NCBI GenBank assembly: GCA_964030475.1
Contig: CAXIPT010000003.1
Span: 8,872,168 to 8,936,167, forward strand
Reading direction: 5' to 3'
Length of the DNA: 64,000 nucleotides
Source: Tethya wilhelma
Lineage: Eukaryota; Porifera; Demospongiae; Tethyida; Tethyidae
Positions within the stretch are counted from its first letter, which is position 1. Each line of letters opens with the position of its first letter. Of this stretch, positions 21,440-33,059 are shown piece after piece. The translations under genes and the position numbers were made by a program. Under the pieces are notes generated by a model, which saw only the letters and a program-made list of their open reading frames with translations, did no database searches and had not been told where the DNA came from.

Positions 21440-21860
21440 GCTATCACTCCAACAAAGATAGGTGCCTCATCAGTTCCTACGAACCGTCTCTCCAGTAAAG
21501 ACAGGAGCCTCTTCTCATCCAGTCATGACTCTAGTAAAGACAAGTACCTCTAGATCTTCCCTACCAGTAGTATCTTCTTCTCATCAGTCCCTATCAGCCA
21601 ATCATTTCTTCTCGTCAGTCCCTACCGACTGACACTCCAGTAATTTCTTATGGTCAGTCCCTACAAGCTTTCCCTCTAGTAAAGACAGGTACCTCTTATC
21701 AGTTCGTTCACTCCAGTAAAGACAAGTGCCTCTTCTCATTAGTCCCTAATCAGCCGTCACTCTTGTAACTTCTGTCGTCAATCCGAGGTCATCAGCCATC
21801 AAGCACTCCAGTAAAGACAGTCCTCTTCTCTGTAGTACAACATTACAAATGTAACACATA
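21440..21860. repeat. degenerate minisatellite
   Basis: Irregular recurrence of CTCCAGTAAAGACAGG, CCTCTTCTCATCAG and CAGTCCCTA. The homologous block is 28,730-29,115. Confidence 0.75.
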
Positions 21861-22683
21861 GGAATAAACTCATCAGTCACTCAACTGACAGTCTTGTTTT
21901 CCCACTTTTTACGTTTTGGCCATTTCTATGTTCTTATTGTCCAGCTTAGTTATGTTCATAGCCCTAGCTCAATGGATACAGGAATAAACTCTTCAGTCAC
22001 TCAACTGACAACCATTCTTATCTTGTTTATGTTTTGGTATGTTCTTACATTTCTAATGTTTTATTCTTGTTTGTTCTATGATGTACCCTAGCCTTTGTAC
22101 ATAATTCACTGTAAACTGTTTAAGGAAATAGCAGAGTTCAAAATGTCTCTATAGTTTACTACTAGTAGCAGAGACTCCAGAGACTCAGCACAGCTAACCT
22201 GAGCACAGCTATATTCCACACTTGAAGGGTAGTCAATTTGATTTCCCCAGTCACTCTTTGTCTTGTATCTAGTGACTGGACAAAAGACATGTGAAACCAA
22301 TGCCAAAAGCACGTGAAGGCAAAGACACCAAGTTTATTTGCACTCCAAATTGAATTTCTATTAATTATAACAAGGCATATATGCGGGTGGGAGGGAAATT
22401 CATTATTCATTCAGTAACGCTTGAACACAGGAAAAATCTCTTTACAATGTTCTTTAGTACTAAACCAAGAAGCAACATCTTCACTAGCAGAGTGTACACA
22501 AATATCAGAAAAGTTGGCAGCATAGTAGAGTCTCTCAATCGGTTCATTACAGTACATATTCTTCACTTAAACAATACCAACCAGTTCATTCATTGCAGTA
22601 CATCTTCACATATACAATACCAACCAGTTCATCTGGTAGCTGCGCTTCCTCACATCCCACATTCATCACACTGAAGAATGGTA

Positions 22684-23115
22684 TTACAATTTTTGATGTG
22701 TTGCACAGAGGGATAAAACAACAAAATAATAAAACAGTAAACGCTTCTTAGTTATATTCTGGAGAGACAGTTGATGATCCTCCACAGTGCTAGATTGGAA
22801 AACTTCATCAAATTTCTTGTAGTGACCATCTTCAACAGGCATATGGTCAGGCATGTAATCCAATTGTGAAAAGATGTCTTGAGCCAGTAGTTTACAAAAA
22901 CTGCAGCTCTCCTCTCCACACTTTTTTATGTCAAAGAAACAAGTATGTAAGTATGCAAATGTACGCATTTTATAATGGCATTGTGTTTGCTTACATTCAG
23001 AGCAAGGCGATTCCAGAGTGTCTTCATCTGAGCTGGCATCCAGGCGGAGCGAGAATGTTGAGCCGCAGCTCGTCGAGGGACGTGGGTGGGACTTGAACCC
23101 ACAACCCCAGATCAT
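22684..23115 (-). pseudogene. TE-type Cys-rich ORF fragment, copy 1
   Basis: The minus frame includes CSECKQTQCHYK, then FFDIKKCGEESCSFCKLL, DIFSQLDYMPDHMPVEDGHYKKFDEVF. The closely similar copy is at 30,723-31,010. The Cys spacing suggests a metal-binding domain. I associate it with sponge multi-copy TE-like ORFs from memory, not from a search. The frame runs on into the tRNA-like SINE, so the upper part is not coding. Confidence 0.4.
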
Positions 23116-23150
23116 GAGGCTGATAGCTCAACATTTGTCCGCCTTACCCA
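23040..23150 (-). mobile_element. tRNA-Met-like SINE head or tRNA pseudogene
   Basis: On the minus strand GTGGGTTCAAGTCCCAC forms a perfect T-arm (23,085-23,101), preceded by CAGCCTCATGATCTG resembling an elongator tRNA-Met anticodon arm. The acceptor stem pairs poorly (only GGG/CCC), so it is not an intact tRNA. The B box is intact. Confidence 0.45.
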
Positions 23151-23877
23151 TGTAAACATCCCACCAATCACAAGTATCATTTTCTGACAAACTTACATTC
23201 GACAGGGCTCTAAACACCTCATCCATGGAAATAGGCCGAGAAGTTAGCTCCTCTATAATAGCTCCCATTTCAACATTTGCCCCTTCCCACATTCCACAAA
23301 CTAAAGGGTTTGCTACGTTACCTAAGTTTACTTAATACCAATTCGCCCCAAATGCCTTTTGTGGAGGGACAACTCAAATATATTCATAAACCTTCGTATA
23401 TAGCGGGGCTCTCAAATGGACTTAAATTTGTTATCCTCCATTCCTGTACCTCTCCAAAATCCCCCCTAGCTCCTTCATTCAAAATGTAAACATAGGACGT
23501 ACATCCCTACACCATAATGGGGCTTTTCTGTCACATATGTGTATACAAATCATCTGTGCCTCTTGCATAAAAAGGACCAACATCACTTTCTTCAACAGAC
23601 TAAATTAAATTAAATTATTAGATTAAATAAGGGCTGAGAGCCAGAGTGGTCTAACCCTCCGAGTTAGTCTATTTTATTGTTTTAAAAACTGTCTAATATT
23701 ATTACAAATCACCACAGTGTTTTGAATTTGTGTGAATTTCTGTAAACATTAATTTTAAAGTTTACAATGAATTTTATCTCACGATTATGTGAATGCCAGA
23801 GTGGTCTGACCAATCAGATTCTCCAAATCTATGACATCACGTGCAATTAACTGATGCGAGTACAAACTTGCACGCAC
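23151..23877. other. no gene seen
   Basis: It contains the inverted partner (23,629-23,662) of the 705-738 repeat and a related GCCAGAGTGGTCTGACC near 23,800. Confidence 0.4.
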
Positions 23878-24030
23878 ATGGCTGACATTGGACAAGAAGT
23901 GGAAGTGAGCTCTCAAACCCGTGAGCCACGGATGAGAAGAAGAATGAAGCATGTTGAGAAATGGAAGAAGACAAAAAGGAAGGTCAGAAGAAACAGTGGG
24001 AAGCCCTATTTGAGCACCAAAGGCAAACAG
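23878..24030 (+). CDS. first-exon-like ORF of a TE-type gene
   Basis: ATG opens MADIGQEVEVSSQTR, then a strongly basic stretch (KHVEKWKKTKRKVRRNSGKPY, LSTKGKQ). It ends at CAG|GTATCTATG, a plausible donor. N-termini with basic RRNSGKPY-type motifs occur in the multi-copy TE-type ORFs whose C-terminus resembles 1-512 (recalled, not searched). Following exons were not found, so it may be a fragment. Confidence 0.3.
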
Positions 24031-24075
24031 GTATCTATGAAACATGCACATGCACACATGCATGGTACAGTCTCT

Positions 24076-24807
24076 TTTGCCATTAGTTTTTAGCGCCTCT
24101 CATTGAGTAGCTAGATACAAGGCAAAAAGCACCTCCTCCATATGGCCGCTATTAATTTCTACACTCATGCATAATTCATTAGCTCCTAGAAATTCGAATT
24201 GACGACCCTTTCCACACACAAAAGTGTTCATTATTTGGAATTAAATGCACTGAAGTTGCCTGAACTATTTTGGTACCTCGTTGCTCTTCTTAAGAGATGA
24301 ATCAGGACTTTGATTATCATAACATATAGAAAGGCAACTAAGTCTTATTTATGATACAGCTCCTGCCTCCAAATGACTGAGATATATGTTTCACTTCAGT
24401 ATCAAGCAGGCTACACAACCTCCCAGCTCAGCAGCCCACTGCTGGCTCGGTGAGTCTGGCTTGCCAGACTATTAGCTCAGTAGCTAGCTACACACACCAA
24501 CTCAAATGTAATTTGTAGAATTATGGAAAAATGAGAACAAACAAGTAAAAAAAAATATTGGAAATGTAATGAAACACAGGAATGGCTAAATCATAAAAAG
24601 AACGCAAACAAGATGGAATGGCTGTTAGAGTGTGTAAGGAATTCTTCCTGTGGGCAAAATGAGAGACTCAATAAGAAGACTGTTAAATGCAGCCCATACA
24701 GGAAAAATTCTGCGCACACTCTAACAGCCATTCCATCTTGTTTGCGTTCTTTTTACGATTTAGCCATTCCTGTGTCCCATTACATTTCCAATGTTTTTTT
24801 ACTTGTA
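24076..24807 (-). repeat. composite A+B repeat, inverted relative to 27.0 kb
   Basis: 24,076-24,430 is the reverse complement of 27,355-27,700 (for example CAGCTCCTGCCTCCAA and GAATCAGGACTTTGATTATC). 24,535-24,807 is a family A palindrome with arms AACAAACAAGTAAAAA and GGAATGGCTGTTAGAGTGTG. With 27,036-27,700 it forms a large inverted repeat around a spacer of about 2.2 kb. Confidence 0.8.
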
Positions 24808-25413
24808 TATATAGCTCCTCCCATGCATGCAGGCTATGCCCTCTGTCAATAATTTTAAGATTGACGACTTAATTATCATTCTGATATCAACACATAATTT
24901 TCATAATGTTGTGTACAATTCATGGTAGGTGATATATGCATCCAATAGTTTTCATTGGTTATTCAACTATGGCAAAATTTCATGGGTAACTATTACACAT
25001 GAAATTACCTCAGGAAAAGTTCATGATGCAAATTTCATGGTATGTTTCATGAGAAGCCAAGTATTTCCATACACATACAAGGATAAATTCATTGCTTAAA
25101 CTTCTAGTAGTGATATGGTGGCCATTAATTTCTAAATCATGCATTATTCACTAGCATAATCACCCTTTTCCATATTCAAATGTGCTTTATTTGGAATCAG
25201 CATTGCAGCATGTGGTGTTAATTCTGTCCTATCCTGTCGCTCTCTGTGTTCAGTTCTTCAGTAGGGAAGTTATCAAGACAGAAATATAATGGACATAAAT
25301 CACATTCAGCCTGGGGGTTCAGAATTTCAGCTGGCATAACTGTTAGCAAGTTCTCTGCTCAGGCTAAAGACTAAATTCCACTGATATTGTACACAATTAT
25401 TCAAAAAAAAATA
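24808..25413. other. no gene; partial family B tail
   Basis: A truncated reverse family B block is recognisable at about 25,110-25,200. The rest is AT-rich and unassigned. Confidence 0.4.
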
Positions 25414-25645
25414 GAACAAACACGTACAAAAAACATTAGAAATGTAATGCAAATGGTCAAATCGTAAAAAAGTGAGCAACCAAGATAGGAATGGTTGTCA
25501 GATTGAGTGAGTTCATTCCTGTGTCTACAATGTCATTGAGCTCAGTATGGATATGAACATAAGATGACTGAGTGAAATGAATCTGACAACCAATTCTATC
25601 TTATTTTCTCACTTTTTTACGATTTGACCATTCCTATATGTTTGC
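25414..25645. mobile_element. palindromic MITE, family A
   Basis: Arms AACAAACACGTACAAAAAAC and, at the right, TTTTTTACGATTTGACC are inverted copies. The inner motif is GGAATGGTTGTCAGATTGAG, the second subfamily of this family. Confidence 0.75.
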
Positions 25646-25889
25646 ACAAACAAGTGAAAAAACCATTAGAAATGTAATAAGAGCATAAAAATGGCCAAAT
25701 CGTAAAAACTAAGCAAACATGGTGGTCAGATTGAGAAAAGAGTTCATTCCTGCATGTGTCCACTATGTCATTGAGCTAGGGATATGACCATAACTGAGAC
25801 ACACAAAATGAACTCAATCTGACCACCATTCCTATCTTGTTTGCTGATTTGGCTGTTCCTATTACATTTCTAATGCACTTGTTTATTCT
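25646..25889. mobile_element. palindromic MITE, family A, adjacent copy
   Basis: Directly abuts the preceding copy. Arms ACAAACAAGTGAAAAAACC and CACTTGTTTATTC; inner motif GGTGGTCAGATTGAG mirrored by CTCAATCTGACCACC. Confidence 0.75.
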
Positions 25890-25989
25890 GAATAATTATC
25901 TGCATGTACCTTAACAAATTGTCTAAAGCGACTAATACCCAGTAGCAGTGGGAATAGGAGAATCTGTAATTGTCACGAAATACATGAAT

Positions 25990-26400
25990 TCTAAATAATG
26001 CACACTTCTATTTATGGAAAGGGTCGTCAAGTTGATTTTCCAAATGAATTATTCATAAATATAGAAATTAATGGCTGCCATATGGAGAAGGCACTTTTCG
26101 TCTTGTATCTAGCGACTTGGCTAGAGAGACGAATAACCGATTCCAAAAGTGGTTGAAGCAATCAGCTTCTAAAAGTGAGCACTCTCAGAGCACAAGATAA
26201 AGAAGATAAAGAAAATTTGAGGTTTTGCATATTTTACTGATGGATTAGGCCATGTTTTTGGAAAGAGAAAAGGCTAAATAGTAGCTCTGGAAGCCTTTAG
26301 AGCCAAGCGCCCAGTTTTTTTAGAGTAATTCACATGAATATTTGTATTACGCCACTGGGCCATACGTGCTGTTCCTATCTACCGTATAGGGTATTACATT
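25990..26400 (+). repeat. family B dispersed repeat
   Basis: Begins with TAAATAATGCACACTT, contains TAGAAATTAATGGC, CTTGTATCTAGCGAC and GGAGGTTTTGCAT, and ends near a degenerate form of the terminal hairpin. Confidence 0.65.
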
Positions 26401-27035
26401 TTTGTACTTGTAATAAATATGTGATTAAACTTTTTAGGTCACAAAAATTATATAAGTTAGGACTCATAAAGAATTGAAAACATCCTACTGCATTTCACAA
26501 ACAAAAATTAATGTTAGTTATGCATAAGAATGGTCTATTAGAGGATTGATCATTGAGGGTGGTGGAGGTAGGAATGTTCTGTACGGACAGATCTTGCACC
26601 CGGAGTCAGGAGGCTAACTCTTCCATAAACTAGCTATGACAATTGCTCCCTTTTTCAAATTCTATTTCCGAGGATTTCGCTTTTATAGGGCATCAAAGGA
26701 TGGTCTGTTGTTACCTTCATAAAAGGCTAGAAGTATAGTAGTAGAATCCTAAATTCGGGTGTAGCCTTTTGGAGAATTCCATACATACTTTATTCAAATT
26801 GTTTCTTGCATTCTGCAGGGTCAGTGCTTTCCTGTTAGGTCCCGTAGTATACTAATCAGACACTCAATGTCATCAGTAGTGGCAGAACGCGGATTACTCT
26901 TCTCTAGTACTCATGTTGGTAGTCAGGGCTATCATTGTTTTCTGCGTGAAACCAAGAACTCCCTTTGTAGGTCTAATTATTATGCATGTACCAAGCAAAT
27001 GATATCAAAAGATAATTAGCTAACTGAAAATAGTT
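26401..27035. other. no gene seen
   Basis: Unassigned AT-rich sequence. Confidence 0.4.
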
Positions 27036-28016
27036 ACAAGTAAAAAAAAAACATTGGAATTGTAATGAGACAGGATCGGGGCTAAATCGTAAAAAGAACG
27101 CAAACAAGATGGAATGGCTGTTAGAGTAAGTGTGTGTGTAGAATTCTTCATGTATGGGCTGCATTTAGCAATTTTCTTTGAGTCTCTCATTTTGCCCACA
27201 GGAAGAATTCTTCACACACTCTCACTCTAACAGCCATTCCATCTTGTTTGTGTTCTTTTTACGATTTAGCCCCATTCCTGTGTCTCATTACATTTCCAAT
27301 GTTTTTTTTTACTTGTTTGTTCTCATTTTTCCATTATTCTACAAATCACATTATGTGTAGCCTGCTTGATACTGAAGTGAAACACACATCTACACATTGG
27401 AGGCAGGAGCTGTATCATAAGATTTACTTGCCTTTCTATATGTTATGATAATCAAAGTCCTGATTCATCTCTTAAAAAGAGCAAGTATCACAAAATAGTT
27501 CAAGACAACTTGAATTTAATTCCGAATAACGCACACTTTTGTGTGTGGAAAGGGTTGTCAATTCAAATTTTCTAGAAGCTAATGAATTATGCATGAGTGT
27601 AGAAATTAATGGCGGCTACATGGAGGAGGCACTTTTTGCCTTGTATCTAGCTACTCAATGAGAGGCGCTAAAAACTGATGGCAAAAGCGACTGTCCCGGA
27701 AGAAACCAAGTTCATTTGTTCAAGAATCAGCTTCTAAACGTGAATAGTCTGTAAGAAAAGTTGAGCCAAGATAGAAGAAGAAGAAGAAGAAAATGGAAAA
27801 AATTGGAGGTTTGGCATATGTGTGTTTGTTACTTTAGCGATGGTTTTAGGCCATGTTTTTGGGCTCATTAGAAAGAGAAAGAGCTAAATAGTAGCTTTAG
27901 AAGCCTTTTAGTGCTAAGCGCTCAGTTTTTGCAGAGTTATTCGCGTGAATATTTGTATTGCGCTAATGGGCCATCCGTGCCATTCCTGTGTACCCAGTAC
28001 TACCGTACTGGGAATA
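27036..28016 (+). mobile_element. composite A+B repeat, most complete copy
   Basis: A family A palindrome (27,036-27,323) is followed by about 190 bp of linker and family B (27,513-28,016). It ends at a perfect hairpin: CCCAGTAC, loop TACC, GTACTGGG (27,993-28,012). The same module order with shared boundaries occurs at 29,365-30,123 and 44,911-45,591. This argues for one non-autonomous element rather than two families. No ORF; terminal class unknown. Confidence 0.7.
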
Positions 28017-28109
28017 ATGAAACTTGAGAGCGATTCACATAGTATGAAGATAAATCTTGGATGTTTCAGTCCTGGGAGCATTCGTCAGCCAAGTGACAAG
28101 TGTGTAAAA

Positions 28110-28540
28110 TTGTAAGAGAATATCGATACTAGCAATAATGTAATTACACTTAAAAATGATAAGCAACAGTTTCCTGAGGTAGATTCGAGTATAGTGTCTC
28201 TGTGGCATCTGATTTTAATTGCCTCCAAAATTCTCTTCTTCCAATAGAAGTCCACCACTCTTGCTCCTTCCCGGTTTATGTAGTAGTCTCTCTGGTGAAC
28301 ATGCATTGCAATTTTTGCCAAACCTAACAGCTTGCTTGTACGCTGACAGTCGCTTCTTGAGATCTGGCTGCACGTAGATGTGATTATGATCTTGGCAAGG
28401 GACTTCGCAGACAACACCAGTCTTCTTCTGGAAACTTGTTCATGACCTTGACTAGAGTTTGTCCAATTATCCGCCCTTGATGTTGGTAGATTTGCCGACA
28501 AATGATTCCTACATGAAGACAAAATATCCTGAATTTGATG
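28110..28540 (-). pseudogene. Penelope-type GIY-YIG endonuclease relic
   Basis: The minus strand reads FQKKTGVVCEVPCQDHNHIYV, DLKKRLSAYKQAVRFG, then after a shift MHVHQRDYYINREGARVVDFYWKKRILEAIKIRCH and ESTSGNC. The order (TGVVY-x-IPC, IYVG, KRL..HK.AV, ARV(V/L)D, R..LEA..I) is that of GIY-YIG nuclease domains at the C-terminus of Penelope-like elements. The RT domain is absent, and one frameshift separates the two halves. A diverged copy is at 20,880-21,260. Confidence 0.7.
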
Positions 28541-28729
28541 GTACTGCAGCAGCTAAACGAACAGCATTTATAAAGAAAAAACAGTAATTGTTTATGCCGT
28601 ACTTTATCCTCTGTATATGCAGCGGGATTATGCTAACCGTTTTCTGTCCATCGAAGAAATTATTCATTCGACAAAATGTCTGGGACTTGTATTTTTGACT
28701 TTAAATTTGTGAATCTCCTTTCAAACAAG

Positions 28730-29115
28730 CTATCACTCCAGTAAAGACAGGTGCCTCATCAGTCCCTACAAGCCGTCTCTCCAGTAAAGACAGGAGCGTC
28801 TTCTCATCCAGTCATCACTCAAGATCTTCCCTACCAGTAGTATCTTCTTCTCATCGGTCCCTATCAGCCAGTCATTTCTTCTCGTCAGTCCCTACCAACT
28901 GACACTCCAGTAATTTCTTCTGGTCAGTCCCTACAAGCTGTCCCTCTAGTAAAGACAGGTACCTCTTATCAGTCCATTCACTCCAGTAAAGACAAGTGCC
29001 TCTTCTCATTAGTCCCTAATCAGCCGTCACTCTTGTAACTTCTGTCGACAATCCAGTAAAGAGAGGTCATCAGCCATCAAGCTCTCCAGTAAAGACAGTC
29101 CTCTTCTCTGTAGTA
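28730..29115. repeat. degenerate minisatellite
   Basis: Irregular units built from CCAGTAAAGACAGG and CAGTCCCTAC. It is shorter than its partner at 21,440-21,860 by internal deletions. Confidence 0.75.
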
Positions 29116-29364
29116 CAACATTACAATGTAACACATAGGAATAAACTCATCAGTCACTCAACTGACAGACTATCTTGTTTGCCCACTTTTTACGTTTTGA
29201 CCATTTCTATGTTTCTTATGTCCAGCTCAGCAATGGATACAGAAATAAACTCTTCAGTCACTCAACTGACAACTGTTCTTATCTTGTTTATGTTTTGGTA
29301 TGTTCTTACTTCTTGTTTGTTTTATTTTTTTCTGATGATGTACCCTAGCCTTTGTACATCATTA

Positions 29365-30123
29365 TGTTTGCTTTCTTTTTTACGATTTGGCCATTCCTAC
29401 ATTTCCAATGTTTTTTTCACTTGTTTGTTCTCATTTTTTCATAATTTACATCACAGTTGAGTTTGTGAGTATACGGTAGTTACTTGTACACTATCAGCAT
29501 AGCTTATTATAAAGTGAAGCATCTCAGGAAGAAAGATAGTGACAAAATTTACTTGCTTTGCTCATCTTCTTATAATGACAACTATGTATCAAAGTAGTCT
29601 ATTCACCCCCTAAATATTTTAGACTGAAAGGTACCGGAAACTGGTTACAGAGACTTCAGCACAACCAGAAATCTTCGGGTAAACAGGCAGGCAGCGAATA
29701 TTCGGATTCCAAATAACACACACTTGTCTTACTGGAAAAGGGTCATCAACTTGATTTCCAAAGTAGCTAATGAATTATTAATAAGTATAGAAATGAATGG
29801 CTGCCATATATGGAGAAGGCGTTTTTCGTCTTGTATCTAGCGACTTAGCTAGAGAGGCGAATAACCGATGCAAAAAGCACATGAAGACAAAGATACCAAG
29901 TCTATTCCTTCAAGAATCAGTGAGTGGTCTGTGAGAAAAGTCGTTCCAAGATAGGTACTTTAGTGATGGTTTTAGTCCATGTTTTTGGGCTCATTAGAAA
30001 GAGAAAAAGCTAACTTAAGAAGCCTTTTAGTGCCAAGCGCTCAGTTTTATTTGCATGAATATTTGTAATGTGCTATTGTCCATCCGTGCCATTCCTATGT
30101 ACCCAGTACTACCATACTGGGAA
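29365..30123 (+). mobile_element. composite repeat inserted in duplication copy 2
   Basis: It starts in the right arm of family A (TTTTTTTACGATTTGGCC), continues through linker and family B, and ends with the hairpin CCCAGTACTACCATACTGGG at about 30,098-30,117. The corresponding place in copy 1 (about 22,095-22,155) lacks it. Confidence 0.65.
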
Positions 30124-30719
30124 TAGTTTACTACTAGTAGCAGCACAGCTAACCTATATTCCACACTTGAAGGGTGGTCAATTTCCAGTCACTTTTTGTC
30201 TTGTATCTAGTGACTGGATGATGCCAAAAGCACATGAAAACAAAGACACCAAGTTTATTTGTTTACTGGGCCACTCCAAATTGAATTTCTGTTAATTATA
30301 ACAAGACATGCATGCGGGTGGGAGGGAAATTCATTATTCATTCAGTAACGCTTGAACACAGGAAAAATCTCTTTACAATATTCTTTAGTACTAAACCAAG
30401 AAGCAACACTTCACTAGCAGAGTGTACACAAATATCAGAAAAGTTGGCAGCATAGTAGAATCTTTCAATTGGTTCATTACAGTACATTTTCTTCACATAT
30501 ACAATACCAACCAGTTCATTCATTGCAGTACATCTTTACATATATAATACCAACCAGTTCATCTGGTAGCTGCGCTTCCTGTAGGTCAGATCCACATGAC
30601 CCATCACTTCTTTTTTCTTGTGGCATACACTAAACGCCACATCCCATATTCATCACACTGAAGAATGGTATTACAATTTTTTATGTGTTGCACAGAGGGA
30701 TAAAATGGTAAATGCTTCT

Positions 30720-31075
30720 TAGTTATATTCTGGAGAGACGGTTGATGATTCTCCACAGTTGGAAAACTTCATCAAATTTCTTGTAGTGGCCATCCTCAAC
30801 AGGCATAGGGTCAGGCATGTGATCCAATTGTGAAAAGATGTCTTGAGCCAATGGTTTACAAAAACTGCAGCTCTCCTCTCCACATTTTTTTAAGTCAAAG
30901 AAATAGTGCCTTTCATGGCAACAGTACTTCAGAAATGATTGGATCTTTGAAGGGAGCTTTGTACAGGTCACTTTCTCACCAGAATCAAACACTGTAAGCT
31001 TAATCCACACATCAACAATGTCTACCTGTGTGGATATAGTTTCAATCTCTGAGCAATGGAACTTAAAGTGGCTTT
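30720..31075 (-). pseudogene. TE-type Cys-rich ORF fragment, copy 2
   Basis: The minus strand reads FHCSEIETISTQVDIVDVWIKL, then FLKYCCHERHYFFDLKKCGEESCSFCKPL, DIFSQLDHMPDPMPVEDGHYKKFDEVF. Only the last part matches copy 1 (22,684-22,940). Upstream of KKCGEESC this copy keeps more of the ORF. Cys/His spacing suggests metal binding; role unknown. Confidence 0.45.
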
Positions 31076-31747
31076 AACACTTGCAACACTGTCACTTAAG
31101 GCGCATAATCTACAAGTGGGTGTAGTCCATCTAACTTATACTACATTAGTGCGTATGCGCAGTAGTAGCATTGTCAACACAAACCGTTTGTTTATAAAGG
31201 TTCATGCTGTCGTTGGTTGCCATTTTTCTTCTTTTTCAAAAAAGAAATGCTCCTGGATGCTGTTGCTGTTCACTGATTGTAAAAGAGACTGTAGTTAGGC
31301 CTAGTGCCTAACTGTTTCTGGTCACATTTTTGCTGGAAGACGGTATCCACGTCCACAGTTGACTACCGTTCAATGTCGTCCTTCTCTATGGCCAGAACAT
31401 ATTCTCAGAAACAGTGAGTCTTGCTGTACCATTTTCCTACGCTGTTTGTTTACGGGACAAAAAAGCTTTTTCAGCTAAAGTCGTCGTCTGTGCCTGCTTG
31501 ACCAGCTGTATTAGCTGTCAGCCTTTTGTCACGAGGTTGACCTTTACCAAACAGTCCATGGACTACGATTTCAGAAAATGTGAGATTGACTACAAACATC
31601 ACTCTTTTGTTGCAGAAATCCTAGGGAAAAAGTGAAAAACGCTACAGAGAAATTTGACCCCAGCATATTTTACTTCCTGTATGCCTCTATGTATTCTACA
31701 CTTTTTGACCAATCAAATTCATTACAGATGATGTAATGTAGTATAAA
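31076..31747. other. no gene supported
   Basis: A 73-codon ORF (31,414-31,635) has no recognised motif. Confidence 0.35.
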
Positions 31748-32025
31748 GCCCCATTATTAACTACTCTGTAGAAAATGCACTTAATATGCTTTCAATATAT
31801 TCAACAGTGTTTATTATACCACTTGTTGCAAATCATTTGCCACTCATTTGTTATGCACTTAGGAAATCAAATTGATGACCCTTTCAATACACAGATATAT
31901 AAGTGTGTGTTATTTAAAATTTGCGTATTTTCTGAATCATGCTATTCCACTGCAAAACTCCATGCACCATGGCTGCTTTGGAAAATTTGCTAGTGTACAT
32001 GCAGATATTAGAATGGAACAATCCA

Positions 32026-32245
32026 GTACGAAAAAGATTAGCTATAGAAATGTAATAAGTGAACAGGATAGGAATGGTGGTTAGAATGAATGAAAGTTCA
32101 TTCCAGTGTCCAATAAGTTGTTTTGAACATAAGATGTACAGAAATGAACTCCACTCATTCTGACCACCATTCCTTTTTTTTTTTTTTTACTTACTTTTAC
32201 AATTTGGCCAATCTGTTACACCTCTAATGTTTTTTTTGTACTTAG
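32026..32245. mobile_element. palindromic MITE, family A
   Basis: Duplicate of the 1,264-1,500 copy, with a shorter centre. Confidence 0.65.
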
Positions 32246-33059
32246 GCCTTGGTTGTTTGTGGTGAGTTCACTTTGTGGCATCATGGTCAAGTTCTGGTTG
32301 TGGTTCCTCTTCTATTTGGCCATCCAAAGTTGCAGTGCTCTTTGCAGATTGTGTCTTGCATTTGGGTTTATCGATAGTTAGAGCATGTCTGGTAGCTGTG
32401 ATACACAGAGTTCCATCACCATTTCTGCTTCTTGTTCTAGGCCTTGTTGTTTTCTGTTGGTAACAAAGCAGCTCATGATAAAGTACTGGCTGTGTACAGT
32501 AGTTAAGCCTCGGCGCGTGAGTAACACGTGCAGAAGGTTACGGTAGTCGTTTTGTGTGTGTGTGCCTGTCTTCTGTCTGTTACTAGATTATCTGAAGAAT
32601 GACAGCTCTATGTGGTCTAAACGGAAGATACCTACGTCCATGAATTGAAATTACAAAAATTGTTGTGTGGAATCTTGCAAAACGCTGTACTTGCTGAGAT
32701 CCAGCCTTTCGTGCTTTTTCTGAGCGATAAGCTTACGTCATACCTAGCACAAGTAGAAGTGTGCATTATTTAGAAAATAAACGTCTTTCTGACTGCAATC
32801 ATTGAGGTCAGACGCACTGTATCTACTTGAATCTGCTCTCTTAGAGTTCTCTTTGTTGGGAGTTACTTAATATTGTAATCTTATAGCAATTTTGTTTGTG
32901 TTTGAACCATGTCTAATAAAATTTGCCCTGAGTGTTCCAGTGGGTTAACTATATAAAAAGATTATGTTGTGTGTGTGGCCATGTGTTTGCATTAAGACAG
33001 TCTGTGTGCTGCAGTCTCAAATGCAAGCTTTAAGATCAATGGAAAGCATAATGTAATGT

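Larger units (their letters stand above)
20714..22940 (+). repeat. segmental duplication 2, copy 1
   Basis: It aligns in order with 28,013-30,904 through the Penelope-type relic, the minisatellite block, the TTTACTACTAGTAGCAG stretch and the end of the TE-type Cys-rich fragment. Copy 2 additionally holds a composite repeat at 29,365-30,123. Confidence 0.8.
28013..30904 (+). repeat. segmental duplication 2, copy 2
   Basis: Partner of 20,714-22,940 in the same orientation, about 7.3 kb away. The left boundary (AATAATGAAACTTGAGAGCG) begins right at the terminal hairpin of the composite repeat. Confidence 0.8.

Noticed and set aside
21440..21860. CRISPR-like array of repeats and spacers
   Set aside because: Units are irregular in length and diverged, and the context is eukaryotic; it is a degenerate minisatellite.
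23079..23149. Functional tRNA-Met gene
   Set aside because: The acceptor stem does not pair and the D-arm is abnormal; SINE head or pseudogene is more likely.
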